35,143 nucleotides of DNA from Methylobacterium indicum (GTDB lineage Bacteria; Pseudomonadota; Alphaproteobacteria; Rhizobiales; Beijerinckiaceae). Shown here one piece after another: positions 24,646-33,352 of the stretch (within the stretch, counting starts at the first letter, position 1; each line of letters begins with the position of its first letter). The translations under genes and the position numbers were made by a program. Below the pieces are notes generated by a model. It did no database searches. It saw nothing but the letters and a program-made list of their open reading frames with translations, and had not been told where the DNA came from. The stretch lies in the NCBI RefSeq assembly GCF_001043895.1, contig NZ_JTHF01000312.1, forward strand, positions 1 through 35,143, in the 5' to 3' direction.

Positions 24646-25389
24646 TCAGGCCAGATAGTCGTGCAGCACGTGGCCGTACGGCAGGGTGAAATCCACGATC
24701 TGGTGGCGTCCGCCGACGATCCGGCGCACCGGCAGGTCGGCGACGCGGCAATTGACGTGGGGAATGAGGTGCAGCCGCGCCTCGCCCTCCCAGGCGCCGT
24801 GGACCTGGATGTCCTGGAGCCGGTAGCCGACGAGCTGGGCCACCTTCACCCCGCCGTCGACGTCCGGGATCAGCTTCAGGTTGACGTTGAGCTGGCCGAT
24901 GCCGGCGCGCACCGTGTCGAGCCGGTCCTCCAGGCTGCGATGCTTGTAGGTCATGGTCCCCATCGCCACCCGCTCGTCGTCGTAATGCAGGGTGCCGGTG
25001 AGCGTGTCCTTCGTCACCTTGAGGCGGGGCACGCCGTACTTCTTCGGAAAGCCCCAGATCTCGCGGCCGGCGGTGATCGGCGGCTCGTCGTCGAGATACA
25101 TCTGGACCGAGTAGTTGCAGGGCTCGCCCTTCCAGGTCGCGACGATGGCCGAGCCGCTCTCCTCGTAATCGCCGAAGCCGGAGGAATCCGGCATCTTCAT
25201 CCACTCGTAATAGGCGAGGTTGCCGGGGGCCGGCTCGAGCGGCTCGGGCAGGGCGGCCCGGAGCGCATCGGGGTCGGTCTCGTAGGTGATGATGAGGTAT
25301 TCGCGCCGCATGAACCGGTAGGGCCCGTGCGGGTAGCTCGGGCTGAAGGCCGGCATCGAGGGGGCCTTCAGGATCTCGTCGCGGGTCAT
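24646..25389 (-). CDS. adc: Acetoacetate decarboxylase
   Basis: A 247-residue enzyme converting acetoacetate to acetone and CO2 through a Schiff base. The catalytic region GREIWGFPKKYG contains K116 and K117; by homology to clostridial enzyme (Lys115 and Lys116) the first is the Schiff-base Lys and the second lowers its pKa. YYEWMKMPDSSGFGDYEE and LKLIPDVDG, with QLVGYRLQD, are typical of the family. It starts 24 bases after the patatin stop and ends 13 bases before bdhA, so it sits in a tight operon. It may drain acetoacetate formed by BdhA or act on a related 3-keto acid. Confidence 0.93.
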   Translation of the reverse strand: MTRDEILKAPSMPAFSPSYPHGPYRFMRREYLIITYETDPDALRAALPEPLEPAPGNLAYYEWMKMPDSSGFGDYEESGSAIVATWKGEPCNYSVQMYLDDEPPITAGREIWGFPKKYGVPRLKVTKDTLTGTLHYDDERVAMGTMTYKHRSLEDRLDTVRAGIGQLNVNLKLIPDVDGGVKVAQLVGYRLQDIQVHGAWEGEARLHLIPHVNCRVADLPVRRIVGGRHQIVDFTLPYGHVLHDYLA

Positions 25390-25413
25390 GCGGCGTCCCT
25401 TCCTCTCAAAAAC

Positions 25414-26541
25414 TCAATCCCGCGCGTCGCGGGTGAGGTCGAACACGGTCACGCCCTGGTCGGGCCGGCAGCGCTCGATCCAGCGGCGGTGGCGCAGGGA
25501 GCGGCGCATGTCGTGGCGCCCGGCCTTCCAGTGCTCCAGCATGGTGGCGCGCGAGAATTCGTAGTCCTTGGCGTCGCTCTCGTAGTTCTTGGCGCGGTAG
25601 ATCAGCTGCAGGATCGTGACCGCGTTCTGGTGGCTGACCTCGGCGAGGAAGGCGACGTCGGGGTCCTGGCGCAGCTCCGGCGGCAGCTTGTCGAACAGGC
25701 GCCGGAACGCGGTCTTGGCGCGGTGGATCTCGATCTGGTCGTCGGTGTTGAGGCGGGTGCGGCTCGAGAAGCGGATGTCCTTCTCGCGCTCGGCCGCTTC
25801 CGCCAGGGTGCGGGGCACCGGCCCGCGGGCGCTGAACAGGTCGACCTGAAACACCGCGAGGTCGCGCGCCCGTTCCTCGTCGAGCACGTATTGCAGCGGG
25901 GTGTTCGAGACGATGCCGCCGTCCCAGTACGGCTCGCCGTCGATCTCCACCGGCGGGAAGCCCGGCGGCAGCGCCCCCGAGGCCATGACGTGCTCCGGGC
26001 CGATCCGGTCGCGGTGGTTGTCGAAATAGACGAAGTTGCCGGTGCGGACGTTGACCGCGCCGACGCTGAGCCGCGTCTCGCGCCGGTTGATCCGCTCGAA
26101 GTCGATCAGCTCCAGCAGCGTCTGCCGCAGGGGGGCGGTGTCGTAGTAGCTCAGCGCCTGCGGCGCCCCCGCCGGGTAGAGGGCGGCGGGCGGCCAGCGC
26201 GGCGCGAAGAAGCCCGGCACGCCCACCGCCGCCCCGAAGGCGGCGCTCCAGGCGTTGAACACTTCCCGGGCCTGCTCGCCGGGAAACCAGGGCGACACGG
26301 TGATGCCGGACGAGACCTTGTCCCAGAACGCCCGCAACCGCTCGATCCGGCGCTCCGGCGGGTTGCCGGCGATCAGCGCGGCGTTGATCGCCCCGATCGA
26401 GATGCCGGCGACCCATTCGGGCGAGAGCGCGGCCTCCTGCATCGCCTCGGCGATGCCGGCCTGGTAGGCGCCGAGCGCGCCGCCGCCCTGGAGCACCAGC
26501 ACCCGGCACTCGTCGCGCTCCGCCCGCTCCGGCTCGTCCAT
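25414..26541 (-). CDS. Patatin-like phospholipase/esterase
   Basis: A 375-residue cytoplasmic hydrolase with a Ser-Asp dyad: oxyanion loop GGGALG (19-24), nucleophile Ser48 in GISIG, and Asp207 in WDGG. The long C-terminal part (from about 215: LQYVLDEERARDLAVFQVDLF, then AVTILQLIYRAKNYESDAKDYEFSR) matches the DUF3734-type extension found on many alphaproteobacterial patatins. The start at 26541 avoids a basic upstream extension. It is first in an operon with adc and bdhA, a grouping I have seen repeatedly in Rhizobiales, so its substrate may be an acyl ester or a hydroxybutyrate oligomer rather than a phospholipid; this is inference. Confidence 0.88.
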   Translation of the reverse strand: MDEPERAERDECRVLVLQGGGALGAYQAGIAEAMQEAALSPEWVAGISIGAINAALIAGNPPERRIERLRAFWDKVSSGITVSPWFPGEQAREVFNAWSAAFGAAVGVPGFFAPRWPPAALYPAGAPQALSYYDTAPLRQTLLELIDFERINRRETRLSVGAVNVRTGNFVYFDNHRDRIGPEHVMASGALPPGFPPVEIDGEPYWDGGIVSNTPLQYVLDEERARDLAVFQVDLFSARGPVPRTLAEAAEREKDIRFSSRTRLNTDDQIEIHRAKTAFRRLFDKLPPELRQDPDVAFLAEVSHQNAVTILQLIYRAKNYESDAKDYEFSRATMLEHWKAGRHDMRRSLRHRRWIERCRPDQGVTVFDLTRDARD

Positions 26542-26812
26542 GGCGCCTCCAGGAAAACGTCGCCCGTTCCGGCCGTAAGATGATGGTGCAGTGCCGCAAG
26601 ACAAGCCTCACCGCGGGCGGCGGCCGAGCTTTTCGCGCCGGGGCCCGGGTGGCGTCCCGGGCGGGATGTCCCGGGTTGACATGCGCGGGCCCCTCCGCCA
26701 ACCCTCCGCGCCGCCCTGGCCCGGACGCGAGGACGGGGCCGGCCGCCGTGCCATCGACCCCGCGCTTCGCGCCGAAGCCACCGCGATGCGGCCCGACACA
26801 ACACAGGTCCCG

Positions 26813-27766
26813 ATGCGCTCCTACCTCGACTTCGAAAAGCCCGTCGCCGAGCTCGAGGCGAAGCTCGAGGAATTGCGGGCGCTGGGCGACCGCGACGGCG
26901 CGGTGGCGATCAGCGAGGACGTGACCCGGCTCGAGGCCAAGGCCGCCGCCGCCCTCGCCGAGCTCTATGCCGGCCTCACGCCCTGGCAGAAGACGCAGGT
27001 CGCCCGCCATCCGCAGCGGCCGCACTTCGTCGATTATTGCGCCGGCCTGATCGAGGATTTCCAGCCGCTGGCCGGCGATCGGGTGTTCGGCGAGGACGAG
27101 GCGGTGGTCGGCGGCTTCGGCCGCTTCCGCGGCCGGCCGGTCTGCGTCATCGGCCAGGAGAAGGGCGCCAACACCGAGGCCCGCATCCGGCACAATTTCG
27201 GCATGGCCAAGCCCGAGGGCTACCGCAAGGCGGTGCGCCTGATGGGGCTCGCCGGCCGCTTCGGCCTGCCGGTCCTCACCTTCGTCGACACCGCCGGCGC
27301 CTATCCGGGCATCGAGGCGGAGGAGCGCGGCCAGGCCGAGGCCATCGCCCGCTCGACGGAGGCCTGCCTCGGCCTGCCGACCCCGAACGTCACGGTGGTG
27401 ATCGGGGAGGGCGGCTCGGGCGGCGCCATCGCGCTCGCCACCGCCAACACCGTGCTGATGCTCGAGCACTCGATCTACAGCGTGATCTCGCCGGAGGGCG
27501 CCGCCTCGATCCTGTGGCGCGACGCCGGCCGGGCCCAGGACGCCGCGACCGCGATGAAGATCACCGCCCAGGACCTCCTGCGGCTCGGCGTCATCGACGC
27601 CATCGTGCCCGAGCCCACCGGCGGCGCCCATCGCGACGGCCAGGCCGCCATCCGGGCGACCGGCGAGGCGATCGCGAACGCCCTCGAGCCGCTCGCGGCC
27701 CTCGACGCCGACACCCTGCGGGACAAGCGGGCGCAGAAGTTCCTGGAGATCGGGCGGAGCCTGTAG
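26813..27766 (+). CDS. accA: Acetyl-CoA carboxylase carboxyltransferase subunit alpha
   Basis: A 317-residue subunit (E. coli 319) that with AccD transfers the carboxyl group from biotin to acetyl-CoA, the committed step of fatty-acid synthesis. The start at 26813 (MRSYLDFEKPVAELEAKLEEL) matches the family; upstream in-frame sequence is Pro/Arg-rich. HPQRPHFVDY and GRPVCVIGQEKGANTEARI, then NFGMAKPEGYRKA, FVDTAGAYPG, and IGEGGSGGAIAL are the crotonase-fold landmarks for CoA and carboxybiotin binding. ISPEGAASILWRD is also characteristic. It is divergent from the patatin operon across a 271-bp spacer and appears to be transcribed alone. Confidence 0.95.
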   Translation: MRSYLDFEKPVAELEAKLEELRALGDRDGAVAISEDVTRLEAKAAAALAELYAGLTPWQKTQVARHPQRPHFVDYCAGLIEDFQPLAGDRVFGEDEAVVGGFGRFRGRPVCVIGQEKGANTEARIRHNFGMAKPEGYRKAVRLMGLAGRFGLPVLTFVDTAGAYPGIEAEERGQAEAIARSTEACLGLPTPNVTVVIGEGGSGGAIALATANTVLMLEHSIYSVISPEGAASILWRDAGRAQDAATAMKITAQDLLRLGVIDAIVPEPTGGAHRDGQAAIRATGEAIANALEPLAALDADTLRDKRAQKFLEIGRSL

Positions 27767-27823
27767 CACCGGCGCTCCCCCCCCGCCCCGTATACCCGCG
27801 ATCCACAGCTCTACACAACCCGC

Positions 27824-27838
27824 ACGTGTCAGACACGT
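27824..27838. repeat. 15-bp palindrome after accA
   Basis: ACGTGTCAGACACGT is a perfect palindrome with a single central base, about 60 bases past the accA stop in the 293-bp spacer before the L,D-transpeptidase gene. It may be a regulator site or a minor hairpin. A possible -35 TTGACC lies further on at 27947-27952, without a convincing -10. Confidence 0.35.
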
Positions 27839-28059
27839 CCCGGCCTTGGTTTCGCCGAAGACGCGGCCGATGTCTTCGCGGGTGAACCCCTGCCGTCGTG
27901 CGTCGGCGTCTTGCCCGACGCGCCTGTTGAGCGAATCCGCGCAATCTTGACCGTTCTTGCGGTAAGAGGCGGGTAAGTTTAACGAAGCTATGGGGTTGGG
28001 GAGAGCGGTCCCCGGCGTCAGGGTGCCGGGACTCTGGAGCGGGAAGGCGGGGTTGTCCC

Positions 28060-29649
28060 ATGGTGCGTCTGGCGAGACGTCTGGCGATGCGTCCGGTGCT
28101 GGCGGCGAGCGCGTTGGCCGCCGCCCTGTCCCTCGGAGCCTGCCAGGATGCCGGGTTCTCCGCCGCAGGCTCCGCCCGCGCCCGTGAGCCGATCCCGCAG
28201 AAGACCGTCGCCCTGATGACGGCCAAGAACATGTCGCCCCGCGACCCGATCTTGATCCGCGCCTTCAAGAAGGAATCGGAGATGGAGGTCTGGAAGCGCG
28301 GGCCCGACGGGCAGTACGCGCTCCTCAAGACCTACCCGATCTGCCGCTGGTCGGGCCAGCTCGGCCCGAAGGTGCGGGAGGGCGACCGGCAGGCGCCCGA
28401 GGGGTTCTATCCCATCGCCATGGGACAGATGAACCCGAACTCGTCCTACTACCTGTCCTTCGACACCGGCTACCCGAACGCCTTCGACCGCGCCAACGGC
28501 CGCACCGGCAGCTACCTGATGGTGCACGGCACCTGCTCGTCGGCGGGCTGCTTCGCCATGACCGACGAGGCGATCGCCGAGATCTACGCCATCGCCCGCG
28601 AGGCCTTCGCCGGCGGGCAGCGGGCGTTCCAGTTTCAGTCCTATCCGTTCCGGATGACGGCGCAGAACCTCGCCAAGTTCCGCAACGACCCCAATATCGG
28701 CTTCTGGCGGAACCTGAAGGAGGGCTCGGACTATTTCGAGGCCCTGCACGAGGAGCCGCGGGTCGGCGTCTGCGGCACCCGCTACGTCTTCGGCGGCGCG
28801 GACGCGGCTGCCGGCGCCTGCAGCCCGAAGGTCGATCCGGTCGTCGTCGCCAAGCGCGAGAAGGACGAGGTCGAGGTGGCCGAGCTCGTCGCCAAGGGCA
28901 CGGCGGCGACCCGCCTCGTCTACCAGGACGGCGGCCAGCATCCGTTCTTCCGCGAGACCGCCCCGAGCACCCAGCTCTTCGCCGAGCAGGCACAGCCGCG
29001 ACCGAACATGGGCACGATCAGCCGGCCCGAGGCCCTGGCGGCGGCGCCCGAAGAGATCACGATCGAGCCGAAGCTGAAGCCGGTCCTGCTTGCCAAGATC
29101 GACGCGAAGCACGAGAAGGGCAAGCACGGGGCGGTGAAGCCGACCGCGCTCGCCTTCGCGGCCCCGGCGACCAGCCCGGCCCCGATCCCGACCCGCGAGG
29201 CGGCCGAAGCGGTGGGTCCGGCGGGCCCGATCACGGTGGCGAGCGCCGACGGCGATCCGGCGGCCTATCGCAAGCTCCTCGGCAACCTGTTCGGCGGCGC
29301 GCCCGCAGCGCCCCCGGTCGCGCCGGCCGCCCTGCCGGCGGCAGATGCTGCCCCGGTCGCCGCGATCTCGCCCGCCGCGCCCCTGCCGAAGAAGGTCACG
29401 GCGCGACTTCATCCGGCCCCGGCCGCCCACCCGGCGGCGGCCACCGTCAAGGCGGACATGAAGGTCGACGGCCTCAACCCGGCCGGTGCCAAGAAGCCCG
29501 AGGCCAAGGCGACGGAGGGCAAGGCGACGGAGGGCAAGCCCGCGTCCAAGGCCGGAGAGAGCAAGCCGGCCGAGAAGGCCCCGGAGACCGGCAAGCGCAC
29601 CGAAGGCCACGGCCGCAACCGCGTCGCCGCTTCGCAGCCGGCGAATTGA
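28060..29649 (+). CDS. L,D-transpeptidase (YafK/YkuD-type) lipoprotein with a long disordered tail
   Basis: A 529-residue envelope protein. The N-terminus ends in a lipobox LGAC with Cys28, so it is probably lipid-anchored. The YkuD catalytic motif is HGTCSSAGCFAM, with His156 and nucleophile Cys164; preceding stretches (ILIRAFKKESEMEVWKR, YPICRWSGQLGPKVREGDRQAPEG) match the YafK-like murein L,D-transpeptidase family. Such enzymes cross-link or trim peptidoglycan or attach proteins to it. The catalytic domain ends near residue 260. The remaining ~270 residues are Ala/Pro/Lys-rich and low in complexity, with short Lys-Ala-Thr-Glu-Gly repeats near 490-505, and look like a disordered periplasmic tether. 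YafK itself is much shorter. The preceding spacer gives it its own promoter region. Confidence 0.88.
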   Translation: MVRLARRLAMRPVLAASALAAALSLGACQDAGFSAAGSARAREPIPQKTVALMTAKNMSPRDPILIRAFKKESEMEVWKRGPDGQYALLKTYPICRWSGQLGPKVREGDRQAPEGFYPIAMGQMNPNSSYYLSFDTGYPNAFDRANGRTGSYLMVHGTCSSAGCFAMTDEAIAEIYAIAREAFAGGQRAFQFQSYPFRMTAQNLAKFRNDPNIGFWRNLKEGSDYFEALHEEPRVGVCGTRYVFGGADAAAGACSPKVDPVVVAKREKDEVEVAELVAKGTAATRLVYQDGGQHPFFRETAPSTQLFAEQAQPRPNMGTISRPEALAAAPEEITIEPKLKPVLLAKIDAKHEKGKHGAVKPTALAFAAPATSPAPIPTREAAEAVGPAGPITVASADGDPAAYRKLLGNLFGGAPAAPPVAPAALPAADAAPVAAISPAAPLPKKVTARLHPAPAAHPAAATVKADMKVDGLNPAGAKKPEAKATEGKATEGKPASKAGESKPAEKAPETGKRTEGHGRNRVAASQPAN

Positions 29650-30063
29650 GAGCGTCCGTCGGGTCGCTCGCCCGTTCCCGACACCCTCGATGTCATCCCG
29701 GGGCCGCGTAGCGGAACCCGGGATCCATTGCCGCTGACAAGGCAGCACCGGGCGGGCCCGCTCCGCTCCGGCTGCCATGAGTCCGGCCTGCGTCCTCCGC
29801 CGCCACCGGCCGCGCCGACGCCCTCGGGCCGGGCGAGACCACGGGGACGCCCGCCCGCGTCGCGAGGACCGATCCTACGATCGCCCCGGGCATCGTCTCG
29901 GTGGCGCAATCCCGCGTAATCGCACAGGTGAGGTCGCCGCCCCAAGCTCGTCACGAGCGGGCTTCGCAGGGCCGTGGGCGGGCGCGGCAGGCGCCTGGGA
30001 GAGGCTACATCTCCCGGGCCTGACGGCCAACGGCGGGCGATCAACGCAGAGGATACATCACCC
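29650..30063. other. 414-bp intergenic region with a CCCGGG-type palindromic repeat
   Basis: No gene is supported. At 29696-29723 TCCCGGG and CCCGGGA flank GCCGCGTAGCGGAA-like sequence. The phrase GTCATCCCGGGGCCGCGTAG and GGAACCCGGGATCCATTGCC resembles a dispersed repeat familiar from Rhizobiales intergenic regions. It lies between two genes that converge, so it may act as a transcription stop. Confidence 0.55.
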
Positions 30064-30711
30064 TCACCCCCGCCCGAGCGCCGCCCGCACCAGCCGCACC
30101 GCGTCCTCGCTCGCCCAGTCCGCCGGGCCCTTCATCACGCCGATCTCGCAGCCATCGGGATCGATCAGGAAGGTGGTGGGCAGGCCCACCACGTCGCCGC
30201 CCTGCTGCAGCACCGGCAGCGCCCGCCCGCCCGGATCGGCATAATAGGCGAGGCGCGCGATCCCGTTCTCCTTCATCCAGAGCGGCGGCCGCTCGGGGTT
30301 GCGGGTGTCGAGGTTGAGGGCCACCACCTCGAAATCGGTGCTCCCGAGCGCGCCCTGGAGGCGGTCGAGGGCCGGCATCTCCGCCTTGCACGGCGCGCAC
30401 CAGGTCGCCCACAGATTCAGCAGGATCGTGCGGCCCTTGAGGTCGGCAAGCTTGCGCGGCTTCCCGTCCGGACCGGTGAAGGTCAGGGCGGGCGCGGGCT
30501 TCGGGCTCGCGGCGACCTGGAGCGCCGCGACCTCGCCGCGGGCGAGCGGCGCGACCCGGGCGGCGGTGGCCTTCGCCAGGGGACAGGCGCCGCCGTTGCT
30601 CCCGCCCGCAACCCCGTATAGGGCAGCCCCGAGGCCGAGGACGGCGACGAGCCCCCCCGCGACCAGGGCGAGGCGGGTTTTTCGCGGTGATGCGAGACGA
30701 GGTGAGGACAT
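30064..30711 (-). CDS. tlpA: Membrane-anchored thiol:disulfide thioredoxin TlpA
   Basis: A 215-residue periplasmic reductase held by an N-terminal transmembrane anchor ([21 protein letters not shown], about 14-34). The active site WCAPC spans 104-108 (Cys105, Cys108), with the cis-Pro in GLPTT (P178). A second pair, C43 and C188 (PDGCEIG), matches the structural disulfide of Bradyrhizobium TlpA. The phrase [12 protein letters not shown] and the ending [17 protein letters not shown] are also shared with that protein, which supplies electrons for copper-centre assembly of cytochrome oxidase. The ATG at 30709-30711 overlaps the argH ATG on the other strand. No ribosome site is visible in front of it, so it may be leaderless. 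Confidence 0.93.
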   Translation of the reverse strand: MSSPRLASPRKTRLALVAGGLVAVLGLGAALYGVAGGSNGGACPLAKATAARVAPLARGEVAALQVAASPKPAPALTFTGPDGKPRKLADLKGRTILLNLWATWCAPCKAEMPALDRLQGALGSTDFEVVALNLDTRNPERPPLWMKENGIARLAYYADPGGRALPVLQQGGDVVGLPTTFLIDPDGCEIGVMKGPADWASEDAVRLVRAALGRG

Positions 30712-32101
30712 GAGCAACCGGATGTGGGGCGGGCGCTTCGCGAGCGGCCCCGCCGAGATCATGGAGGAGATCAACGCCTCCATCGGCTTCGACAAGCGCC
30801 TCGCCCCCCAGGACATCCGGGGCTCGCTGGCCCATGTCGCGATGCTGGGCAAGGCGGGGATCCTGCCGGCCGAGGATGTGGCGAAGATCGAGGCCGGGCT
30901 CAAGTCCGTCCAGTCCGAGATCGAGGCCGGAACCTTCGAGTTCCGCCGCGAGCTCGAGGACATCCACATGAGCGTCGAGAGCCGGTTGCGCGAGATCGTC
31001 GGCCCCACGGCCGGCCGCCTCCACACCGCGCGCTCGCGCAACGACCAGGTCGCCACCGACATGCGCCTGTGGGTGCGCGACACCCTCGACGCCCTCGACG
31101 GCCAGGCCGCCGACCTCCAGCAGGCCATGGCCGAGCTGGCGCTGAAGCATGCCGGCACGGTGATGCCGGGCTTCACTCACCTGCAATCGGCCCAGCCCGT
31201 CACCTTCGGGCATCATCTCCTCGCTTACGTCGAGATGCTGAACCGCGACCGCGGCCGGTTCCGCGACGCCCGCGCCCGCCTCAACGAATGCCCGCTCGGC
31301 GCCGCCGCGCTCGCCGGCACCTCGTTCCCGATCGACCGCCACGCGACTGCAAGCAGCCTCGGCTTCGACCGGCCGACGGCGAACTCCCTCGATTCGGTAG
31401 CCGACCGCGACTTCGCCCTGGAGGCCCTGTCGGCGGCGGCGATCGCGGCGGTGCACCTGTCGCGGTTCGCGGAAGAGATCGTGGTCTGGACCTCGGCGCA
31501 GTTCGGCTTCGTCAAGCTGTCGGACCGGTTCACCACCGGCTCCTCGATCATGCCGCAGAAGCGCAACCCCGACGCCGCCGAGCTGGTCCGGGCGAAGTCC
31601 GGGCGGATCATCGGCGCCCTGTCGGGCCTGCTGATCGTCATGAAGGGCCTGCCGCTCGCCTATTCGAAGGACATGCAGGAGGACAAGGAGGGCACCTTCG
31701 ACGCGCTCCAGACCCTCTCGCTGTGCCTCGCCGCCATGGCGGGCATGGTCCGCGACCTCGAGCCGGTGCCCGAGGTGCTGAAGGTCGCCGCCGGCTCCGG
31801 CTACGCCACCGCCACCGACCTCGCCGACTGGCTGGTGCGCGAGCTCGGCCTGCCGTTCCGCGACGCCCACCACGTCACCGGCCGCCTCGTCGGCGAGGCC
31901 TCGTCCCGCGGCATCGGCCTCGAGGCGCTGCCGCTCGACGTGATGCAGGCCGAGGAGCCGCGCATCACCGACGCCGTCTTCGCGGTGCTCGGCGTCGAGA
32001 ACTCGGTGGCGAGCCGCACCAGCTATGGCGGCACGGCGCCGGACAACGTGCGGGCGCAGGCCGAAGGCTGGCTGAAGCGGCTCGCCGGCGAGACGGCCTG
32101 A
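30710..32101 (+). CDS. argH: Argininosuccinate lyase
   Basis: A 463-residue enzyme that splits argininosuccinate into arginine and fumarate, the last step of arginine biosynthesis; it works as a tetramer. The fumarase/aspartase signature [12 protein letters not shown] spans about 277-288 and contains the catalytic Ser278/279 loop. [10 protein letters not shown] at the N-terminus, then [32 protein letters not shown] and [11 protein letters not shown] are all conserved. The start at 30710 follows GGTGAGG; a second Met at residue 5 is an alternative. Its start codon overlaps that of the divergent tlpA, so each promoter must lie in or beside the other gene or the transcripts are nearly leaderless. 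Confidence 0.96.
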   Translation: MSNRMWGGRFASGPAEIMEEINASIGFDKRLAPQDIRGSLAHVAMLGKAGILPAEDVAKIEAGLKSVQSEIEAGTFEFRRELEDIHMSVESRLREIVGPTAGRLHTARSRNDQVATDMRLWVRDTLDALDGQAADLQQAMAELALKHAGTVMPGFTHLQSAQPVTFGHHLLAYVEMLNRDRGRFRDARARLNECPLGAAALAGTSFPIDRHATASSLGFDRPTANSLDSVADRDFALEALSAAAIAAVHLSRFAEEIVVWTSAQFGFVKLSDRFTTGSSIMPQKRNPDAAELVRAKSGRIIGALSGLLIVMKGLPLAYSKDMQEDKEGTFDALQTLSLCLAAMAGMVRDLEPVPEVLKVAAGSGYATATDLADWLVRELGLPFRDAHHVTGRLVGEASSRGIGLEALPLDVMQAEEPRITDAVFAVLGVENSVASRTSYGGTAPDNVRAQAEGWLKRLAGETA

Positions 32102-32132
32102 GCGGTTTTCACCTCGCTCATCCCCTTCGCGA

Positions 32133-32251
32133 CCTCACCCTGAGGTGTCGGTCCATCATCGATGGACTGACCTCGAAGGAGGGCTCCAGGGATCGCGGAG
32201 ATTTCTGGAGCCCTCCTTCGAGGCTCGCCTCGCTCACACCTCAGGATGAGG
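32133..32251. repeat. Nested palindromic intergenic repeat
   Basis: Outer arms 32133-32148 and 32236-32251 pair at 15 of 16 positions (CCTCACCCTGAGGTGT), and inner arms 32171-32189 and 32205-32223 are perfectly complementary over 19 bases (CCTCGAAGGAGGGCTCCAG) around a 15-base loop. The motif CCTCGAAGGAGGGCTCC is one I associate with dispersed Rhizobiales repeats. It lies about 30 bases after argH and could also act as its terminator. Confidence 0.75.
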
Positions 32252-32330
32252 TTCCGGGTGGGAGGGCACAGGTGCGTGTGTTAGTTCCTAGCGGCATCGA
32301 ACAAGCTCGACCATCACGGGAGGAACCACC

Positions 32331-33113
32331 ATGGATCTCGGTCTCAAGGGCAAGCGCGCCCTCGTCCTGTCGTCCAGTCGCGGTCTTGGCCGCGGCATCG
32401 CCGAGGCCCTGGCGGCCGAGGGCGCGGACGTGCTGCTCACCGCCCGCACCGCCGAGCGCCTGGACGAGGCGGTGGCGGCGATCAACGCCCGCGGCCAGGG
32501 CCGCGCCTACGCCTTCGCGGGCCCCCTGAAGGACAATGTCGAGGCGATCCATGCCGCCGCGCAGGAGCATCTCGGCGGGGTCGACATCCTGATCGCCAAC
32601 ACGGGCGGTCCCCCGGCCGGCACGGCGCTCACCGTGCAGCCCGAGGCCTGGACGCCCCAGTTCGAGGCGATGGTGACCCCGGTCTTCCGCCTCGCCGGGC
32701 TCGTCCTGCCGGGCATGCGACAGTCCGGCTTCGGCCGCATCGTCGTGGTGGCCTCGAGCGGCGTCGAGCAGCCGATCCCGAACCTGGTGATGTCGAACGC
32801 GCTGCGCGCCTCGATCGCCGGCTGGGCCAAGACTCTCTCGGCGGAAGTCGCGGCCGACGGCGTGACCGTCAACATGATCCTGCCCGGCCGGATCGAGACC
32901 GACCGTACCGGCGAGCTCGACACCGCCAACGCCAAGGCCCAGGGCAAGTCGCGCGAGGAGATCGCCGAGGCCGCCCGCGCGGCGATCCCGGCCAAGCGCT
33001 ACGGCAAGGTCCAGGAATTCGCCGACGTGGCGTGCTTCCTGGCCTCGGAGCGGGCCTCCTATGTCACCGGCAGCATGATCCGGGTCGACGGCGGAGCCGT
33101 GCGGTCGATCTGA
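32331..33113 (+). CDS. Atypical SDR oxidoreductase-like protein lacking the canonical Tyr/Lys
   Basis: A 260-residue short-chain dehydrogenase fold. The start at 32331 follows GGGAGGAACC. The nucleotide motif is altered to SSSRGLGRG (14-22) from TGxxxGIG, and the NNAG motif reads ANTGG (89-93). Ser142 is kept, but the Tyr and Lys of YxxxK fall on Ser155 and Arg159 (VMSNALRAS). The rest is typical (ITVN-like GVTVNMILPG, ASYVTGSMIRVDGG). This corresponds to the known FabG-like subgroup (cd05344-type) whose motif and tetrad are not canonical, so it is not simply a decayed gene. The reaction is unknown. It stands alone, between a repeat and a terminator. Confidence 0.85.
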   Translation: MDLGLKGKRALVLSSSRGLGRGIAEALAAEGADVLLTARTAERLDEAVAAINARGQGRAYAFAGPLKDNVEAIHAAAQEHLGGVDILIANTGGPPAGTALTVQPEAWTPQFEAMVTPVFRLAGLVLPGMRQSGFGRIVVVASSGVEQPIPNLVMSNALRASIAGWAKTLSAEVAADGVTVNMILPGRIETDRTGELDTANAKAQGKSREEIAEAARAAIPAKRYGKVQEFADVACFLASERASYVTGSMIRVDGGAVRSI

Positions 33114-33204
33114 CGAGGTTCGTGGGGCGGGACGACAGTCGTCTCGCCCCAGCCCTTCTCCAAGGCCGATGACCTATTCGGAGGAGAAAAAGGCGCGGGT
33201 CCCT

Positions 33205-33228
33205 CCTCTCCCCGCGGGCGGGGAGAGG
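33205..33228. repeat. Poly-C/poly-G hairpin
   Basis: CCTCTCCCCG/CGGGGAGAGG with a 4-base loop, a stable palindrome in the spacer after the SDR gene. Similar C-run/G-run hairpins occur in the element at 23395-23677. Confidence 0.5.
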
Positions 33229-33297
33229 CGATTTCCACGCGTCACGTCGTTCCCCGGAGCGCCTTGATGGAAACCAAGGCAGGGTAGACGAAACGAG

Positions 33298-33328
33298 AAA
33301 GGGCGGCCCCGACGGGACCGCCCTTTTT
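33298..33328. terminator. Bidirectional rho-independent terminator
   Basis: AAAGGGCGG and CCGCCCTTT pair over 9 bp, with a further CCC/GGG inside, and are followed on the plus strand by TTTTT (33324-33328). The minus strand has a shorter T-run. It separates the SDR gene from the converging NDUFA9-like gene and is the clearest intrinsic terminator in the window. Confidence 0.85.
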
Positions 33329-33352
33329 CATCTCCGAATCGGCCGCGCCGGC

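Noticed and set aside
26676..26681. TTGACA as a -35 box for accA
   Set aside because: The next 16-19 bases are GC-rich and no acceptable -10 follows (CAACCC at the right spacing).
25406..27769. A 787-codon minus-strand frame across accA and the patatin gene
   Set aside because: It is out of frame with both real genes and has low-complexity Arg/Gly composition.
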